Counted from the first letter of the stretch, positions 45,127-54,056 are shown. The stretch is 64,000 bases of DNA from Vibrio barjaei (GCF_001639065.2 NZ_LQXO02000042.1:1-64000); one strand, 5' to 3'. The notes: generated by a model from the letters alone, not told the origin. Program-made: numbers and translations.

Positions 45127-46494
45127 CTATGCAATAACGGCGTCGTGCTTGTCTTTCGATGTCGCAGCGAAGTAGAGCTTAGTCTCTTCAATAACGACAT
45201 TTCTGAGCAACACCAATCCAATTAGGTTAGGCACCGCCATTAAACCATTCACGATATCGGCAATAATCCAAATCATATCTAGGTGTAAGAACGCACCAGA
45301 CGCGACCAAACCAACGAAGATGATCTTATAAGGTAATACCGCTTTGGTACCCATGAGGAATACAACGCAACGTTCGCCATAGTAATTCCAACCAAGAATG
45401 GTGGTAAACGCGAAGAATATCAGTCCGATCGAAACCAGTAGAGGACCGAGAGTATCCGAATTTAGACCGACAGCAAAAGCATGTGTGGTCATCGCCGCGC
45501 CAGCAAAATCACTTTGCCACGCGCCAGTCAAAATCAATGCAAGGCCAGTCATGGTACAGATAATGATGGTGTCGATGAACGTACCGGTCATTGAGATAAG
45601 TCCTTGACGAACACAGCTATCCGTTTTAGCCGCTGCCGCTGCCATCGGCGCACTGCCTAGGCCACTTTCGTTAGAGAATACACCGCGAGCAATACCAGAC
45701 TGAATTGCTAACATAATACTGGCTCCAACAAAGCCCCCCGTTGCCGCTGTGCTAGTAAATGCAGACACTACGACAAGTTGAATTGCGGCACCTAGTTGAT
45801 CAGCGTTCATAATAATAACGCTCAAGCAGGCTAGCACATAAAACACCGCCATGGTCGGTACTACTTTACCTGCTACTTTAGCAATAGACTTGATACCGCC
45901 CAAGGTTACAAAGGCAACTAAAAGGGTAAGAACAGAAGCGGAGATCTCGCGAGAGATGCCGAAAGAAATGTGGCTTGCATCTAGAATGGCGTTGACTTGC
46001 GGAAAGGTACCAATACCAAAACAAGCTACACCAAGAGCAAAGACAGCGAACATCGTGGCTAGGAACTTAGAACCGACACCATCGCGCAGATAGTACATAG
46101 GTCCGCCAAGCATCTGTCCTTTATCGTCTACTTTGCGATATTTAACGGCGAGCAAGCATTCGGCATACTTAGTAGCCATACCAAACAGCGCCGCTAACCA
46201 CATCCAGAATAAAGCACCAGGGCCGCCTAGCTTAATTGCAGTTGCAACGCCTACGATGTTACCAGTCCCTATTGTCGCTGATAAAGCGGTACACAATGCA
46301 GCGAAGCTCGAAACATCACCATTACTGGATTTGTCTTTGCTGAAGACGAGCTTGAGCGCAGTTGGAAGATGCCTAAATTGAAGTAAGCCAAGTTTAAACG
46401 TGAAGTATACGCCAGTACCAACAAGCAAAATGAGTAATGGTGGTCCCCATACAAAAGAGTCGATGGCTTGTAGTAAAGATTGAAGGTTGTTCAT
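45127..46494 (-). CDS. Alanine/glycine:cation symporter (AGCS family)
   Basis: A 455-residue Na-coupled amino-acid symporter. It carries AGCS signatures: the start NNLQSLLQAIDSFVWGPPLLILLVGTG, ALCTALSATIGTGNIVGVATAI, MWLAALFGMATKYAECLLAVKYR, and GIARGVFSNESGLGSAPMAAAAA. About 11 TM segments can be traced. AAGGGGAAAGC precedes the ATG. The leader carries a glycine riboswitch, so glycine is the likely main substrate or signal. A homologous arrangement is known in V. cholerae. Confidence 0.94.
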   Translation of the reverse strand: MNNLQSLLQAIDSFVWGPPLLILLVGTGVYFTFKLGLLQFRHLPTALKLVFSKDKSSNGDVSSFAALCTALSATIGTGNIVGVATAIKLGGPGALFWMWLAALFGMATKYAECLLAVKYRKVDDKGQMLGGPMYYLRDGVGSKFLATMFAVFALGVACFGIGTFPQVNAILDASHISFGISREISASVLTLLVAFVTLGGIKSIAKVAGKVVPTMAVFYVLACLSVIIMNADQLGAAIQLVVVSAFTSTAATGGFVGASIMLAIQSGIARGVFSNESGLGSAPMAAAAAKTDSCVRQGLISMTGTFIDTIIICTMTGLALILTGAWQSDFAGAAMTTHAFAVGLNSDTLGPLLVSIGLIFFAFTTILGWNYYGERCVVFLMGTKAVLPYKIIFVGLVASGAFLHLDMIWIIADIVNGLMAVPNLIGLVLLRNVVIEETKLYFAATSKDKHDAVIA

Positions 46495-46646
46495 GCTTTC
46501 CCCTTAATAAAACAAAATTTAAGGAGAAGAGAGAAGGGCAGTAATCCACAGATCGAAGATGATCTGAGCTCATTACCACTCAGTATTGACCGTAAACGGT
46601 TGTTCGTTACAGTAGAAATATGAGTTGTTCAATGGTGCTATTCTCT
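46495..46646 (-). promoter_or_regulatory. Riboswitch expression platform ahead of the AGCS gene
   Basis: Between aptamer and start codon the minus-strand RNA can form a long imperfect hairpin closed by GTAAT...ATTAC with an inner CAGATC/GATCTG stem. Next to the gene, CCTTAA pairs with TTAAGG, whose last bases form the AAGGGG ribosome-binding site. That suggests translational control by sequestering the site. There is no T tract of a classic terminator. Confidence 0.45.
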
Positions 46647-46732
46647 CCTCTGTCCTTTTGCCTGAGAGTTTCACTCATTACATGAAATGAGCTTGCTCCT
46701 TCGGCGACCGATTTAACGGTTCTCTCCAGAGG
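46647..46732 (-). ncRNA. Glycine riboswitch aptamer
   Basis: On the minus strand the RNA shows the conserved glycine aptamer elements in order: P1 strand CCTCT, GGAGAGA, the core CGCCGAAGGAGCAAG, a variable hairpin (CTCATTTCATGTAATGAG), GAAACTCTCAGGCAAAAGGACAG, and the closing P1 strand AGAGG. It stands about 150 bases before the AGCS symporter start. Only one full aptamer is visible; a flanking ghost element is possible. Confidence 0.93.
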
Positions 46733-47128
46733 TTCCTCCAACTACAGTCCTCACTTTATCCTTATCTAAGATAAGCTCTGATTTCTCAGAATAAAGCACC
46801 TGAAAGATTTACTTCTTCGGCGGGTCATACTAACCAAATGTTAATGTAAGGTTAATAAACCACTCTCCTGCAGTCTTCAACGGAACAAATATCTAGTGAC
46901 TAGATAATCTGTGACGGCAATCCTATCGTAAATAAAAAACGATGTCATGAATAATTTTACAATTTATTTGAGCCAAAATAGGGCGTTGATCGTTCCATTT
47001 GGTATATTTGAACATGTTTCTGACTTTAGAATTGAAGTTGTACGCTAAAGTGATGAGTAGTACAGTTAACTCTCTGGAAATTCACTACTTTTGCTTAAAA
47101 TGTAGCCGTTAGTGCAAAGGAGATGTTT
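46733..47128. other. Divergent intergenic region upstream of the glycine riboswitch
   Basis: It holds hairpins just 5' of the aptamer (CTTATC/GATAAG and TCTGA/TCAGA), a possible minus-strand promoter (TTAACC, 17 bp, TAGTAT, near 46830-46858) and a small palindrome ATCTAG-TGA-CTAGAT at 46891-46905. No gene before 47129. Confidence 0.45.
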
Positions 47129-47287
47129 ATGACTCGATTGATTGCAATTGTGTTTCTAGTGGCTCTGGCCTTTTTGTTATTTCGATATAGAGCGAATGAG
47201 AAGGTACAGAAGGGTGTCGTGATCACCCTCATATCTGCATTCGTTATTTACACAGCGACGTTGGTCATCTCAGAGTTAATTCGATAA
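47129..47287 (+). CDS. Small inner-membrane protein, 52 residues
   Basis: A 52-residue protein with two hydrophobic helices (IAIVFLVALAFLLF and VVITLISAFVIYTATLVI) joined by a basic loop. AAGGAG lies 6 bases before the ATG. It ends 30 bp before the membrane-anchored coiled-coil gene and is very likely cotranscribed with it. I do not recognise the family. Confidence 0.7.
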   Translation: MTRLIAIVFLVALAFLLFRYRANEKVQKGVVITLISAFVIYTATLVISELIR

Positions 47288-47317
47288 ACCAACAAACAAC
47301 TTTTAAAAGGGGTTAGA

Positions 47318-48061
47318 GTGGATAAACAACCTGAAAATCAGCCGGTTGAAAGAGATGATGTCGTAGTCATCGAACAGAGAGATACCCGTGCGAGGTTGTA
47401 TATTGGCATCGCCGTGGTGCTGGGTTTGGCAGCTGGTGGTCTTATAGGTTCGGCAGTTACGCAAAATGACTGGCAGCAGCGATATAAACAACTCGATACC
47501 CAATACCAACAAGCGTTAGTCAAAACTCAAACTCAGAAATCTAACTTGGATGAACAACTTGCTTTAGCTGAGTCAGAGTCACAACTAAAGTTGCGCAAGG
47601 TGGTTGAAGAGAAAGTAGAACAACATCAGCAACAGGTAGATGCTTTGAATGAGCAAATTGCCAAACTCAAAGCCGATAATCAGCAACTCGAAAGCCAGTT
47701 AAATGCTCAAGGTAAGAAACTTGCGCAGCAGAAAAAACAGAATGTTCAACTGGAACGTAAAACGGATATCCAAAGCTCGATGTTCGAACAGTCTCAAGAG
47801 CTATTTAAGCGAGAAGCGGAACTGAAAGCTGAAGTGGCTAAGTTGGAACAAGAAAAATCGCAGCTGACTCCAAACTTGAAACGCTGGAAGAAGGATTGTG
47901 ATCTATTCCTAGAAGGAACATCTTGGGATGCGAAGTCGGATTCATGTGACCGTTATGATTCTGCCACATCACGTATTAGCCAAATCGAGCAGATGTTGAA
48001 AGTGCATAATATGGATCTCAACCATATTGCGACGTTGAAAAGCGAACTCGGCATTCAATAA
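47318..48061 (+). CDS. Membrane-anchored coiled-coil protein of unknown function
   Basis: A 247-residue protein with a short acidic cytoplasmic N-terminus, one TM helix (about residues 28-47, IGIAVVLGLAAGGLIGSAV), and then a long coiled coil (about 52-190) very rich in Gln, Glu, Lys and Leu. The C-terminus has a Cys pair (KKDCDLFLEGTSWDAKSDSCDRY) that may form a disulfide outside the membrane. The start is a GTG with AAAAGGGG ahead. Proteins of this type are sometimes misnamed as chromosome-partitioning proteins, but no ATPase motif is present. It probably acts at the cell envelope with the 52-residue protein before it. Confidence 0.8.
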   Translation: MDKQPENQPVERDDVVVIEQRDTRARLYIGIAVVLGLAAGGLIGSAVTQNDWQQRYKQLDTQYQQALVKTQTQKSNLDEQLALAESESQLKLRKVVEEKVEQHQQQVDALNEQIAKLKADNQQLESQLNAQGKKLAQQKKQNVQLERKTDIQSSMFEQSQELFKREAELKAEVAKLEQEKSQLTPNLKRWKKDCDLFLEGTSWDAKSDSCDRYDSATSRISQIEQMLKVHNMDLNHIATLKSELGIQ

Positions 48062-48223
48062 CACTCAAGGATTGGCAAAGTAGAAATACCTAAAGATACT
48101 TTGCCAATTAATCTCTTCTCTGAATTATGAAGTGAATTTCATTCACACACTGATTCTATGATTTATCAATCTAATTGTAATATGCGGGCTTCATAAGAAT
48201 CGTATTTTTAGATTGGTGAATCA

Positions 48224-48607
48224 ATGAAAAACTCCACATTATTACTAGTCATTACTTTAATGGTTGGTTGCTCTGCGAAGCCCGTTAACCAAGATGCTAA
48301 ATCGGTCAGAATTGTCGATTTCGCGCCTGCGAATTGCTTGTACTTAGGTGAAGTCGATGGAACGCAAGGTAATTGGTTTACCGCCGACTTTACAAGTGAC
48401 AGAAACATTCTGGTTGGTGCTAGGAATCAGCTGAAAAACGAGGCGCATAAGCTAGGAGCGAATGTCGTTGTACTACAAAAGAGTGTAGATAACAGTAACG
48501 ATGGTCTGTACGCTTATGCGGACAAAAATTCGTTTGGTATGTCTAGTAGTAAAGGAACCTACAGTAGTACGCTAATTGGCGAGGCTTATTTCTGCGCAGA
48601 ACAATGA
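48224..48607 (+). CDS. DUF4156-type lipoprotein
   Basis: A 127-residue lipoprotein. The lipobox LMVGC puts the acylated Cys near residue 16, with SAKP after it; there is no Asp at +2, so outer-membrane sorting is expected. The mature part (VRIVDFAPANCLYLGEVDGTQGN, ARNQLKNEAHKLGANVVVL, GEAYFC) has the features of the DUF4156/YjeI group. The role of this family is unknown. It is monocistronic. Confidence 0.85.
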   Translation: MKNSTLLLVITLMVGCSAKPVNQDAKSVRIVDFAPANCLYLGEVDGTQGNWFTADFTSDRNILVGARNQLKNEAHKLGANVVVLQKSVDNSNDGLYAYADKNSFGMSSSKGTYSSTLIGEAYFCAEQ

Positions 48608-48779
48608 TATTTTTCTTGATAAGAATATATTCTATCGAGTCACTTCAAACCCAATTGTAATTGATATATTTCTAGCTACTAAATCATTCAAATTAGCTCG
48701 ACTTTGCATGGAAATAATCAAAATAAAATACTGTTGTTATCTAGAATAACGTTAATTTTAACATCTAAAGAACAGTAGA

Positions 48780-49640
48780 ATGAACCAACCAAATTATTGG
48801 CCATATATTATATCAATATCGATGTTATCAACGGATGGCTTTGCGGAGGGAGTCGCCTACCTAGACACTAAACCTAGCGTCGTGAACGCCATCAACTACG
48901 ACCAAAGCCTGAATATAAACGAGTACTATGTTAGTGAGAAACTGGACGGTATTCGTGCTATTTGGACAGGAGAACAGTTAGTGACGCGCTCGGGACGAGT
49001 AATTAACGCTCCAGATTGGTTTACACATTCGCTCCCCTCCATCATGGTCGAAGGAGAGTTATGGGCTGGAAGACAGCAGTTCTCTAAAGTCCAAAATACA
49101 GTACTTGATCTAATGCCTGACAATGAAGCTTGGCAAGAAATTCATTTTAAATTGTTTGACGCGCCTAGGCATTTAGGAACATTTGATCAACGATATGAGT
49201 TTCTTAAGCGTTACTGTCAAAGTCTTGCTATGAGACATATTCAATGTGTAGAGCAGTTTACGGTTTCAAGCCATAAAGAACTCGATGACTATTTAGAGCG
49301 GATAACGGCGGACAATGCTGAAGGGCTGATGCTTAAATTGAAACATGAGGTCTACCACCCGGGAAGAAACCATTCACTTATTAAAGTCAAAATCGTGCAA
49401 GATATGGAAGGCCTTGTAGTTGGCTACAAAGAGGGGAAAGGCAAGTATCAAGGAAAGATGGGCGCATTACTTATCGAACTCAGGGACGGCGCACGATTTT
49501 ATGTCGGTAGCGGATTTAGCGATATAGAACGTACTAATCCTCCTAAAATCGGAACCACGATTACGTTTAAGCACAACGGTTGGACAGTTAATGGATTGCC
49601 ACGCTTCGCACGATTTTTCCGAGTTCGTGAATCTGAGTAG
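48780..49640 (+). CDS. ATP-dependent DNA ligase, small periplasmic-type (LigA/Lig E-like)
   Basis: A 286-residue minimal ATP-dependent DNA ligase with an adenylation domain and OB fold only. Lys54 of motif I (EKLDGIR) takes the AMP. Motif III/IIIa (FKLFDAPR), motif IV (EGLMLK) and motif V (LIKVKIV) follow, and the OB fold ends with the KIGTTITFKHNGWT element. Similar small ligases in Vibrio and Haemophilus carry an N-terminal export signal; here the first 25 residues are moderately hydrophobic with an Ala before EG, so export is likely but not certain. The gene precedes a convergent DUF3080 lipoprotein and norM, the same order as in V. cholerae. Confidence 0.9.
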   Translation: MNQPNYWPYIISISMLSTDGFAEGVAYLDTKPSVVNAINYDQSLNINEYYVSEKLDGIRAIWTGEQLVTRSGRVINAPDWFTHSLPSIMVEGELWAGRQQFSKVQNTVLDLMPDNEAWQEIHFKLFDAPRHLGTFDQRYEFLKRYCQSLAMRHIQCVEQFTVSSHKELDDYLERITADNAEGLMLKLKHEVYHPGRNHSLIKVKIVQDMEGLVVGYKEGKGKYQGKMGALLIELRDGARFYVGSGFSDIERTNPPKIGTTITFKHNGWTVNGLPRFARFFRVRESE

Positions 49641-49643
49641 CCA

Positions 49644-50711
49644 TTACGGTTGTCTTATCTCGGTCAAGGTTTTACCACAGCGCTTAAACAACGATTTCCA
49701 ATAGAATACATGCTGCTGATTGGCCGTTTTAAACTCATCATAAATGTGGTCGAGTCGATAAACCGACACCTTATCTTGTTGGACCTTATCCAAAACGTGC
49801 TTGATAAACACCACTTCGCGAGAAATGGCTTGATATTCACTGCTGAGAAACGAGAGGTAAGGCTGAATATCGGTGATGAACAGGTTGTTGAAGACATTAA
49901 CTAAATAGTTAAAGCGGGTAGTATCTCTATTAGCCCCACATAGAATTTTATTATCGTACTGCTGTAATTGTTGAGTGACTACCGTCAGCCAATGTGTACT
50001 CGCTTGAAGAGAATAGGCGAGATTTCCGATGAGTTTCGTTTTCTCTAATGTTTCTTGGTACGGTGTAATAGGCTGAGGTAAGGTTAAGGTATGGCTTCCT
50101 TCGGTTTGTGTGAGAATGTAAGCGGCTATACTATTGAGTGTATTTAGCGCCGAATGTAATTGAGCTGCTTGACTACTTATCCCTTCATCTAACCACTGAT
50201 TACCAGAGAGCTGAGCGCGCATCGCATGACTGGTAAAGATAAGATTTGAAAAGTAACTAGGAAGATAACGGTATTTAGTGGCCAGAATGTCTTCAAGCTG
50301 GGCTTTCACACTTTGCTCTATTTTATCTGATAACAAGCATCGCTCGATACCGTCGATTAATGTTATCTGATAGTCAAAATCACGAAACTGGTCTTGGACT
50401 TTACCTAAAACAGAATTACGTTCAGCTATCAGCTTAAAAAGATGGCATTTTCTAAGCTGATAGCTATCGACGATGCCCAGCGTAGTGCGTGGAATATCGA
50501 TAGTAATATTGCGTTGGCTCGGAAGGGTGATTAAAGTGTTGTCAGGGTGAGGTAACGCGTCGCTGTCTTGAATCGAGGCAACTCTCGACAAATAGTCTTC
50601 AAAACGGCTCTCCGCTCCCTGCTGCTCAATACATCCAGACAAGAAGGCGCTTATGATAAAAACAAGCGCCAAGACTGCTTTTGCTGATGGAGGTGCTGTT
50701 AGTACTTTCAA
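49644..50711 (-). CDS. DUF3080 family lipoprotein
   Basis: A 355-residue lipoprotein with the lipobox LSGC at about residue 27 and a mostly helical mature domain. DYLSRVASIQD after the signal and ITIDIPRTTLGIVDSYQLRKCHLFKLIAERNSVLG are features of DUF3080. The start appears to be a TTG at 50711, since no ATG or GTG gives a full signal peptide; the ribosome-binding site is weak. It lies 90 bp behind norM on the same strand. Function unknown. Confidence 0.8.
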   Translation of the reverse strand: MKVLTAPPSAKAVLALVFIISAFLSGCIEQQGAESRFEDYLSRVASIQDSDALPHPDNTLITLPSQRNITIDIPRTTLGIVDSYQLRKCHLFKLIAERNSVLGKVQDQFRDFDYQITLIDGIERCLLSDKIEQSVKAQLEDILATKYRYLPSYFSNLIFTSHAMRAQLSGNQWLDEGISSQAAQLHSALNTLNSIAAYILTQTEGSHTLTLPQPITPYQETLEKTKLIGNLAYSLQASTHWLTVVTQQLQQYDNKILCGANRDTTRFNYLVNVFNNLFITDIQPYLSFLSSEYQAISREVVFIKHVLDKVQQDKVSVYRLDHIYDEFKTANQQHVFYWKSLFKRCGKTLTEIRQP

Positions 50712-50801
50712 AGTTTTCTGCGCGTTAAACTATGTATCTAGGTATTACGTAAGCCTAGTCCATCTTTGATCACCCTTAATAAACTTATCGACGTTCTAAA
50801 G

Positions 50802-52184
50802 CTAGCGGCTCGCGTATTCGAGTTGTAATTCATCGTTTTGACGGTGCATCCATAGCAGTCGGATAGTGAGCATGATAGCGGCACTTGATAGGCCAGCGAT
50901 AAAGCCAATCCAGAAACCAACTATGCCCATTGGCTCGATAAGTAAATCTGTCATTCCGAGAACGTAGCCTAACGGTAATCCGATTAGCCAATAGGCGATA
51001 AATGTACGATTAAAAATGGCTTTCATGTCTTTATAGCCACGCAATGCGCCCGCAGCAACGACTTGGATTGCGTCAGTACATTGATAGATGGCTGCAAAAA
51101 TCAATAGGTGCATTGCTAGCGTAACTACTTCTACGTTGTCAGTATAAAGATGAACGATTTGTTGTTTAAAGATCAACGTACAGATTGCGGTAAAAATAGC
51201 GGTCCCAAGACCCACTCCGAGGCCGACACGACATGCAATGACGGCTCCAGCCGTATCAGTCTCACCCAGTTTATGTCCAACGCGGATACTGACTGCTGCA
51301 CCGATACTCATTGGGATCATGAAGACTAAAGATGAAAAGTTCATTGCCACTTGATGCGATGCCACGACAAGTGAGCCAAGTGGCGCGACAAGCAATGAAA
51401 CCACGGCAAAGAGTGATACTTCAAAAAAGATTGCAGCAGCGATAGGAAAGCCAAGTTTAAACAAGCGAACCTGTGCTTTTCGCTCTGGTTTATGCCATGT
51501 TTTAAAAAGTTCAATGTGCTTGAGTCGGTCAGTAGTGATGGCATAAAACAGCATCATAAAGAACATGAGCCAATAGACGATTGTAGTCGCAACGCCACAT
51601 CCAACACCGCCTAACGCTGGTGCACCGAATTTCCCGTAAACAAAGATCCAGTTAAGTGGGATATTGATCAGCAAGCCAATAAAACCAATAACCATCGCGG
51701 GCTTGGTCAGCGACATTCCGTCAGTGTAACTACGTAGTGCCTGGAATAACAGAAAAGCAGGCACCGCAAAAATAACTGCGTAAATGTAGCCTACGGTTTT
51801 TTCTGCCATGATGGTTTCGACACTCATTAGATCGAGTATGGTTTCTATTTGCAATAGGACCATAATAATTGGAACACTAATAAGCAGAGCCATGATGAAT
51901 CCTTGATGGATCTCATAAGGGATCTGCTTTTGCTTTCCAGCCCCATTGAGTTGTGCAACAACAGGCACCAAGGCCATTAGCAAGCCGATACCAAAGAGTA
52001 TAGAAGGAAGCCAAACACTGGCGGCAATGGAAACCGCGGCCATATCTACGGCACTCACACCACCTGCCATAATAGTGTCGACAAACCCCATTCCAGTTTG
52101 AGCAATTGAGGCAATAAGAACGGGAGAGGCAAGTTTAATGAGGTTTTTAGCTTCAGTCTGATAGCGTTGCACGTAGGATTCCAT
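50802..52184 (-). CDS. norM: NorM multidrug efflux transporter (MATE family)
   Basis: A 460-residue, 12-TM MATE transporter, nearly the length of V. cholerae NorM (461). The N-terminal stretch LIKLASPVLIASIAQTGMGFVDTIMAGG contains the Na/H-coupling Asp36, and SIRVGHKLGETD is the family motif in TM7-8. It exports cationic drugs such as fluoroquinolones and dyes in exchange for Na ions, as known for Vibrio NorM. A perfect 8-bp-arm palindrome stands 81-99 bp upstream, in the region shared with a divergent VOC gene. Confidence 0.96.
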   Translation of the reverse strand: MESYVQRYQTEAKNLIKLASPVLIASIAQTGMGFVDTIMAGGVSAVDMAAVSIAASVWLPSILFGIGLLMALVPVVAQLNGAGKQKQIPYEIHQGFIMALLISVPIIMVLLQIETILDLMSVETIMAEKTVGYIYAVIFAVPAFLLFQALRSYTDGMSLTKPAMVIGFIGLLINIPLNWIFVYGKFGAPALGGVGCGVATTIVYWLMFFMMLFYAITTDRLKHIELFKTWHKPERKAQVRLFKLGFPIAAAIFFEVSLFAVVSLLVAPLGSLVVASHQVAMNFSSLVFMIPMSIGAAVSIRVGHKLGETDTAGAVIACRVGLGVGLGTAIFTAICTLIFKQQIVHLYTDNVEVVTLAMHLLIFAAIYQCTDAIQVVAAGALRGYKDMKAIFNRTFIAYWLIGLPLGYVLGMTDLLIEPMGIVGFWIGFIAGLSSAAIMLTIRLLWMHRQNDELQLEYASR

Positions 52185-52264
52185 GTTTTATAAATAACCA
52201 TGATGAATGATAAAGAAGTTTGCCATTTCGCACCATGATTTATTGTCTTTGTAGTCCGATAATA

Positions 52265-52283
52265 GTTTGTTTTAGAAACAAAC
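52265..52283. promoter_or_regulatory. Palindromic operator candidate between norM and the VOC gene
   Basis: GTTTGTTT-TAG-AAACAAAC, a perfect 8-bp inverted repeat, 19 bp in all, between divergent norM and the glyoxalase-like gene. The form fits a TetR-type site. No regulator gene is adjacent. Confidence 0.55.
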
Positions 52284-52350
52284 GCTTACTCACAACTCTT
52301 ATCTTGAACGTGCTTTATGATTGAATCATCACAGCGGCAAGGATGAATCG

Positions 52351-52707
52351 ATGAGTACACATGATAAATTGGATTATGTTGAGTTTGCAGCGGCCGATAT
52401 TCCAGCAACAAAAGCGTTTTTTGAAGCGGCATTTGGCTGGACGTTTGAGGATTATGGATCTGATTATACGGCTTTTTCAAACCAAGGACTTAACGGTGGA
52501 TTTTATCGCGCAGAGTTAAGTTCAAGAGCTAATCAGGGTGGGGCGTTGTTGGTCTTCTACAGCGCAGCGCTTTCCGAAACCCTGGAACGGGTGAAGCAAA
52601 ATGGTGGTTGCATAGAAAGGGATATTTTCGACTTTCCAGGTGGTTGCCGGTTTCATTTCAGCGAACCTAGTGGCAATGAATTTGCGGTTTGGTCTGAATC
52701 TAGATAA
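52351..52707 (+). CDS. VOC-family (glyoxalase/bleomycin-resistance-like) protein
   Basis: A 118-residue protein of the vicinal oxygen chelate superfamily. It begins DKLDYVEFAAADIPATKAFFEAAFGWTFEDYGSDYTAF and ends FPGGCRFHFSEPSGNEFAVWSES, the typical start and end of the two betaalphabetabetabeta modules. The C-terminal metal-site Glu is in GNEFAVW. The ATG at 52351 follows AAGGAT. Its divergent orientation from norM and a shared palindrome hint at joint control, though its substrate is unknown. Confidence 0.85.
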   Translation: MSTHDKLDYVEFAAADIPATKAFFEAAFGWTFEDYGSDYTAFSNQGLNGGFYRAELSSRANQGGALLVFYSAALSETLERVKQNGGCIERDIFDFPGGCRFHFSEPSGNEFAVWSESR

Positions 52708-52724
52708 TAAGCGCCAAATACGCC

Positions 52725-52755
52725 AATGGGCTCTAGCATTTTGCTGGAGCCCATT
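52725..52755. terminator. Bidirectional terminator between VOC gene and purT
   Basis: AATGGGCTCTAGCA / TGCTGGAGCCCATT, a 14-bp stem with one G-U pair and a TTT loop. The T tail is short on both strands. Confidence 0.8.
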
Positions 52756-52772
52756 ATGTAAAAGCGATTGAG

Positions 52773-53948
52773 TTAGTAGATAACTTTTACTTTTTGAGCA
52801 CATTCGACGGCCTCGTCGATTGCCGTCTCGAGAGATTTACGTTTAGTAAGTACAACTCCCAAACGGCGACGGCCATCAATATCCGGTTTACCAAAGAGGC
52901 GAATTTGAGTTTGAGGAAGACATAAAGCTTCATCTAGGCCTTCGTAACGGATATTGTTAGAGGTGCCTTGGCCGAGAACAACAGCGGAGGCAGCGGGGCC
53001 ATATTGGGTGATGCTGTTAATTGGCATGCCGGTAAAAGCACGAACGTGTAATGCAAACTCTGACATATCTTGAGAAATCAGGGTAACTAGACCCGTATCA
53101 TGTGGGCGAGGTGATACTTCATTGAAAATAACTTTATCGCCTTTAACAAACAGTTCTACACCAAAAATACCATAGCCACCCAGCGCGTTAACTACTTGCT
53201 CCGCCGTATATTCTGCCGCTTTTATTGCATTAGCAGACATCGCCTGAGGCTGCCAAGACTCGCGGTAATCACCATCTTCTTGGCGGTGACCTACAGGAGC
53301 ACAAAAGTGAACGCCATCTACAGCGCGTACGGTCAATAAAGTAATTTCATAATCGAAATCGATAAAACCTTCAACAATGACTCGACCTGCGCCAGTACGG
53401 CCACCTTCTTGAGCATAGGTCCAGGCTTTCTCAATGTCGGATTCTAACTTGATGACACTTTGACCTTTACCAGAAGAACTCATGACTGGTTTCACTACAC
53501 ATGGCACACCGACATTTTCTACAGCCGCTTTAAAGTCTTTGTAGTTGTCTGCAAATTGGTAAGGAGAGGTGTTTAGGCCAAGTTCTTCAGCCGCCAGTCT
53601 ACGGATACCTTCACGATTCATGGTCAGCTTGGTTGCATTCGCGGTAGGAACAACGTATAAGCCTTTACTTTCTAACTCGACTAGCTTGTCCGTTGCAATG
53701 GCTTCGATTTCCGGTACTACGTAATCGGGTTGTTCTTTATTGATAATGGCTTCTAGTGCTTCGCCGTCCAACATATCGAGAACATAACTTCGGTGAGCAA
53801 CTTGCATTGCAGGAGCGTCGGCATATCGGTCACAAGCGATGACTTCTAAACCTAGTCGTTGGCATTCAATGGCAACTTCTTTACCTAATTCACCAGAGCC
53901 TAAAAGTAAAACACGTGTAGCATTTTCACGAGTAGCAGTACCAAACAT
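52773..53948 (-). CDS. purT: Formate-dependent phosphoribosylglycinamide formyltransferase (GAR transformylase 2)
   Basis: A 391-residue ATP-grasp enzyme using formate and ATP to formylate GAR in purine synthesis. The N-terminal Rossmann-like part has LLLGSGELGKEVAIECQRLG, the ATP-grasp part CVVKPVMSSSGKGQSVI, and the metal-site stretch VELFVKGDKVIFNEVSPRPHDTGLVTL. Length matches E. coli PurT (392). I chose the ATG at 53948 (AAGGA ahead), which aligns with the known start MxxxGTA; longer in-frame extensions would cross the PurR box. A perfect PurR palindrome lies 64-75 bp upstream. Confidence 0.96.
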   Translation of the reverse strand: MFGTATRENATRVLLLGSGELGKEVAIECQRLGLEVIACDRYADAPAMQVAHRSYVLDMLDGEALEAIINKEQPDYVVPEIEAIATDKLVELESKGLYVVPTANATKLTMNREGIRRLAAEELGLNTSPYQFADNYKDFKAAVENVGVPCVVKPVMSSSGKGQSVIKLESDIEKAWTYAQEGGRTGAGRVIVEGFIDFDYEITLLTVRAVDGVHFCAPVGHRQEDGDYRESWQPQAMSANAIKAAEYTAEQVVNALGGYGIFGVELFVKGDKVIFNEVSPRPHDTGLVTLISQDMSEFALHVRAFTGMPINSITQYGPAASAVVLGQGTSNNIRYEGLDEALCLPQTQIRLFGKPDIDGRRRLGVVLTKRKSLETAIDEAVECAQKVKVIY

Positions 53949-54009
53949 AGAGTGTCCTTGAGCATTCATGAGGAAGAATTTCGGAGGATCATACTGGATT
54001 ATTGTAGGA

Positions 54010-54025
54010 AAGCAAACGTTTGCGC
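54010..54025. promoter_or_regulatory. PurR operator upstream of purT
   Basis: The core GCAAACGTTTGC is a perfect 12-bp palindrome, matching the PurR consensus ACGCAAACGTTTGCGT at all central positions. Confidence 0.88.
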
Positions 54026-54056
54026 GAGATTTTATTATCAGTACAAATTTTGGCCT

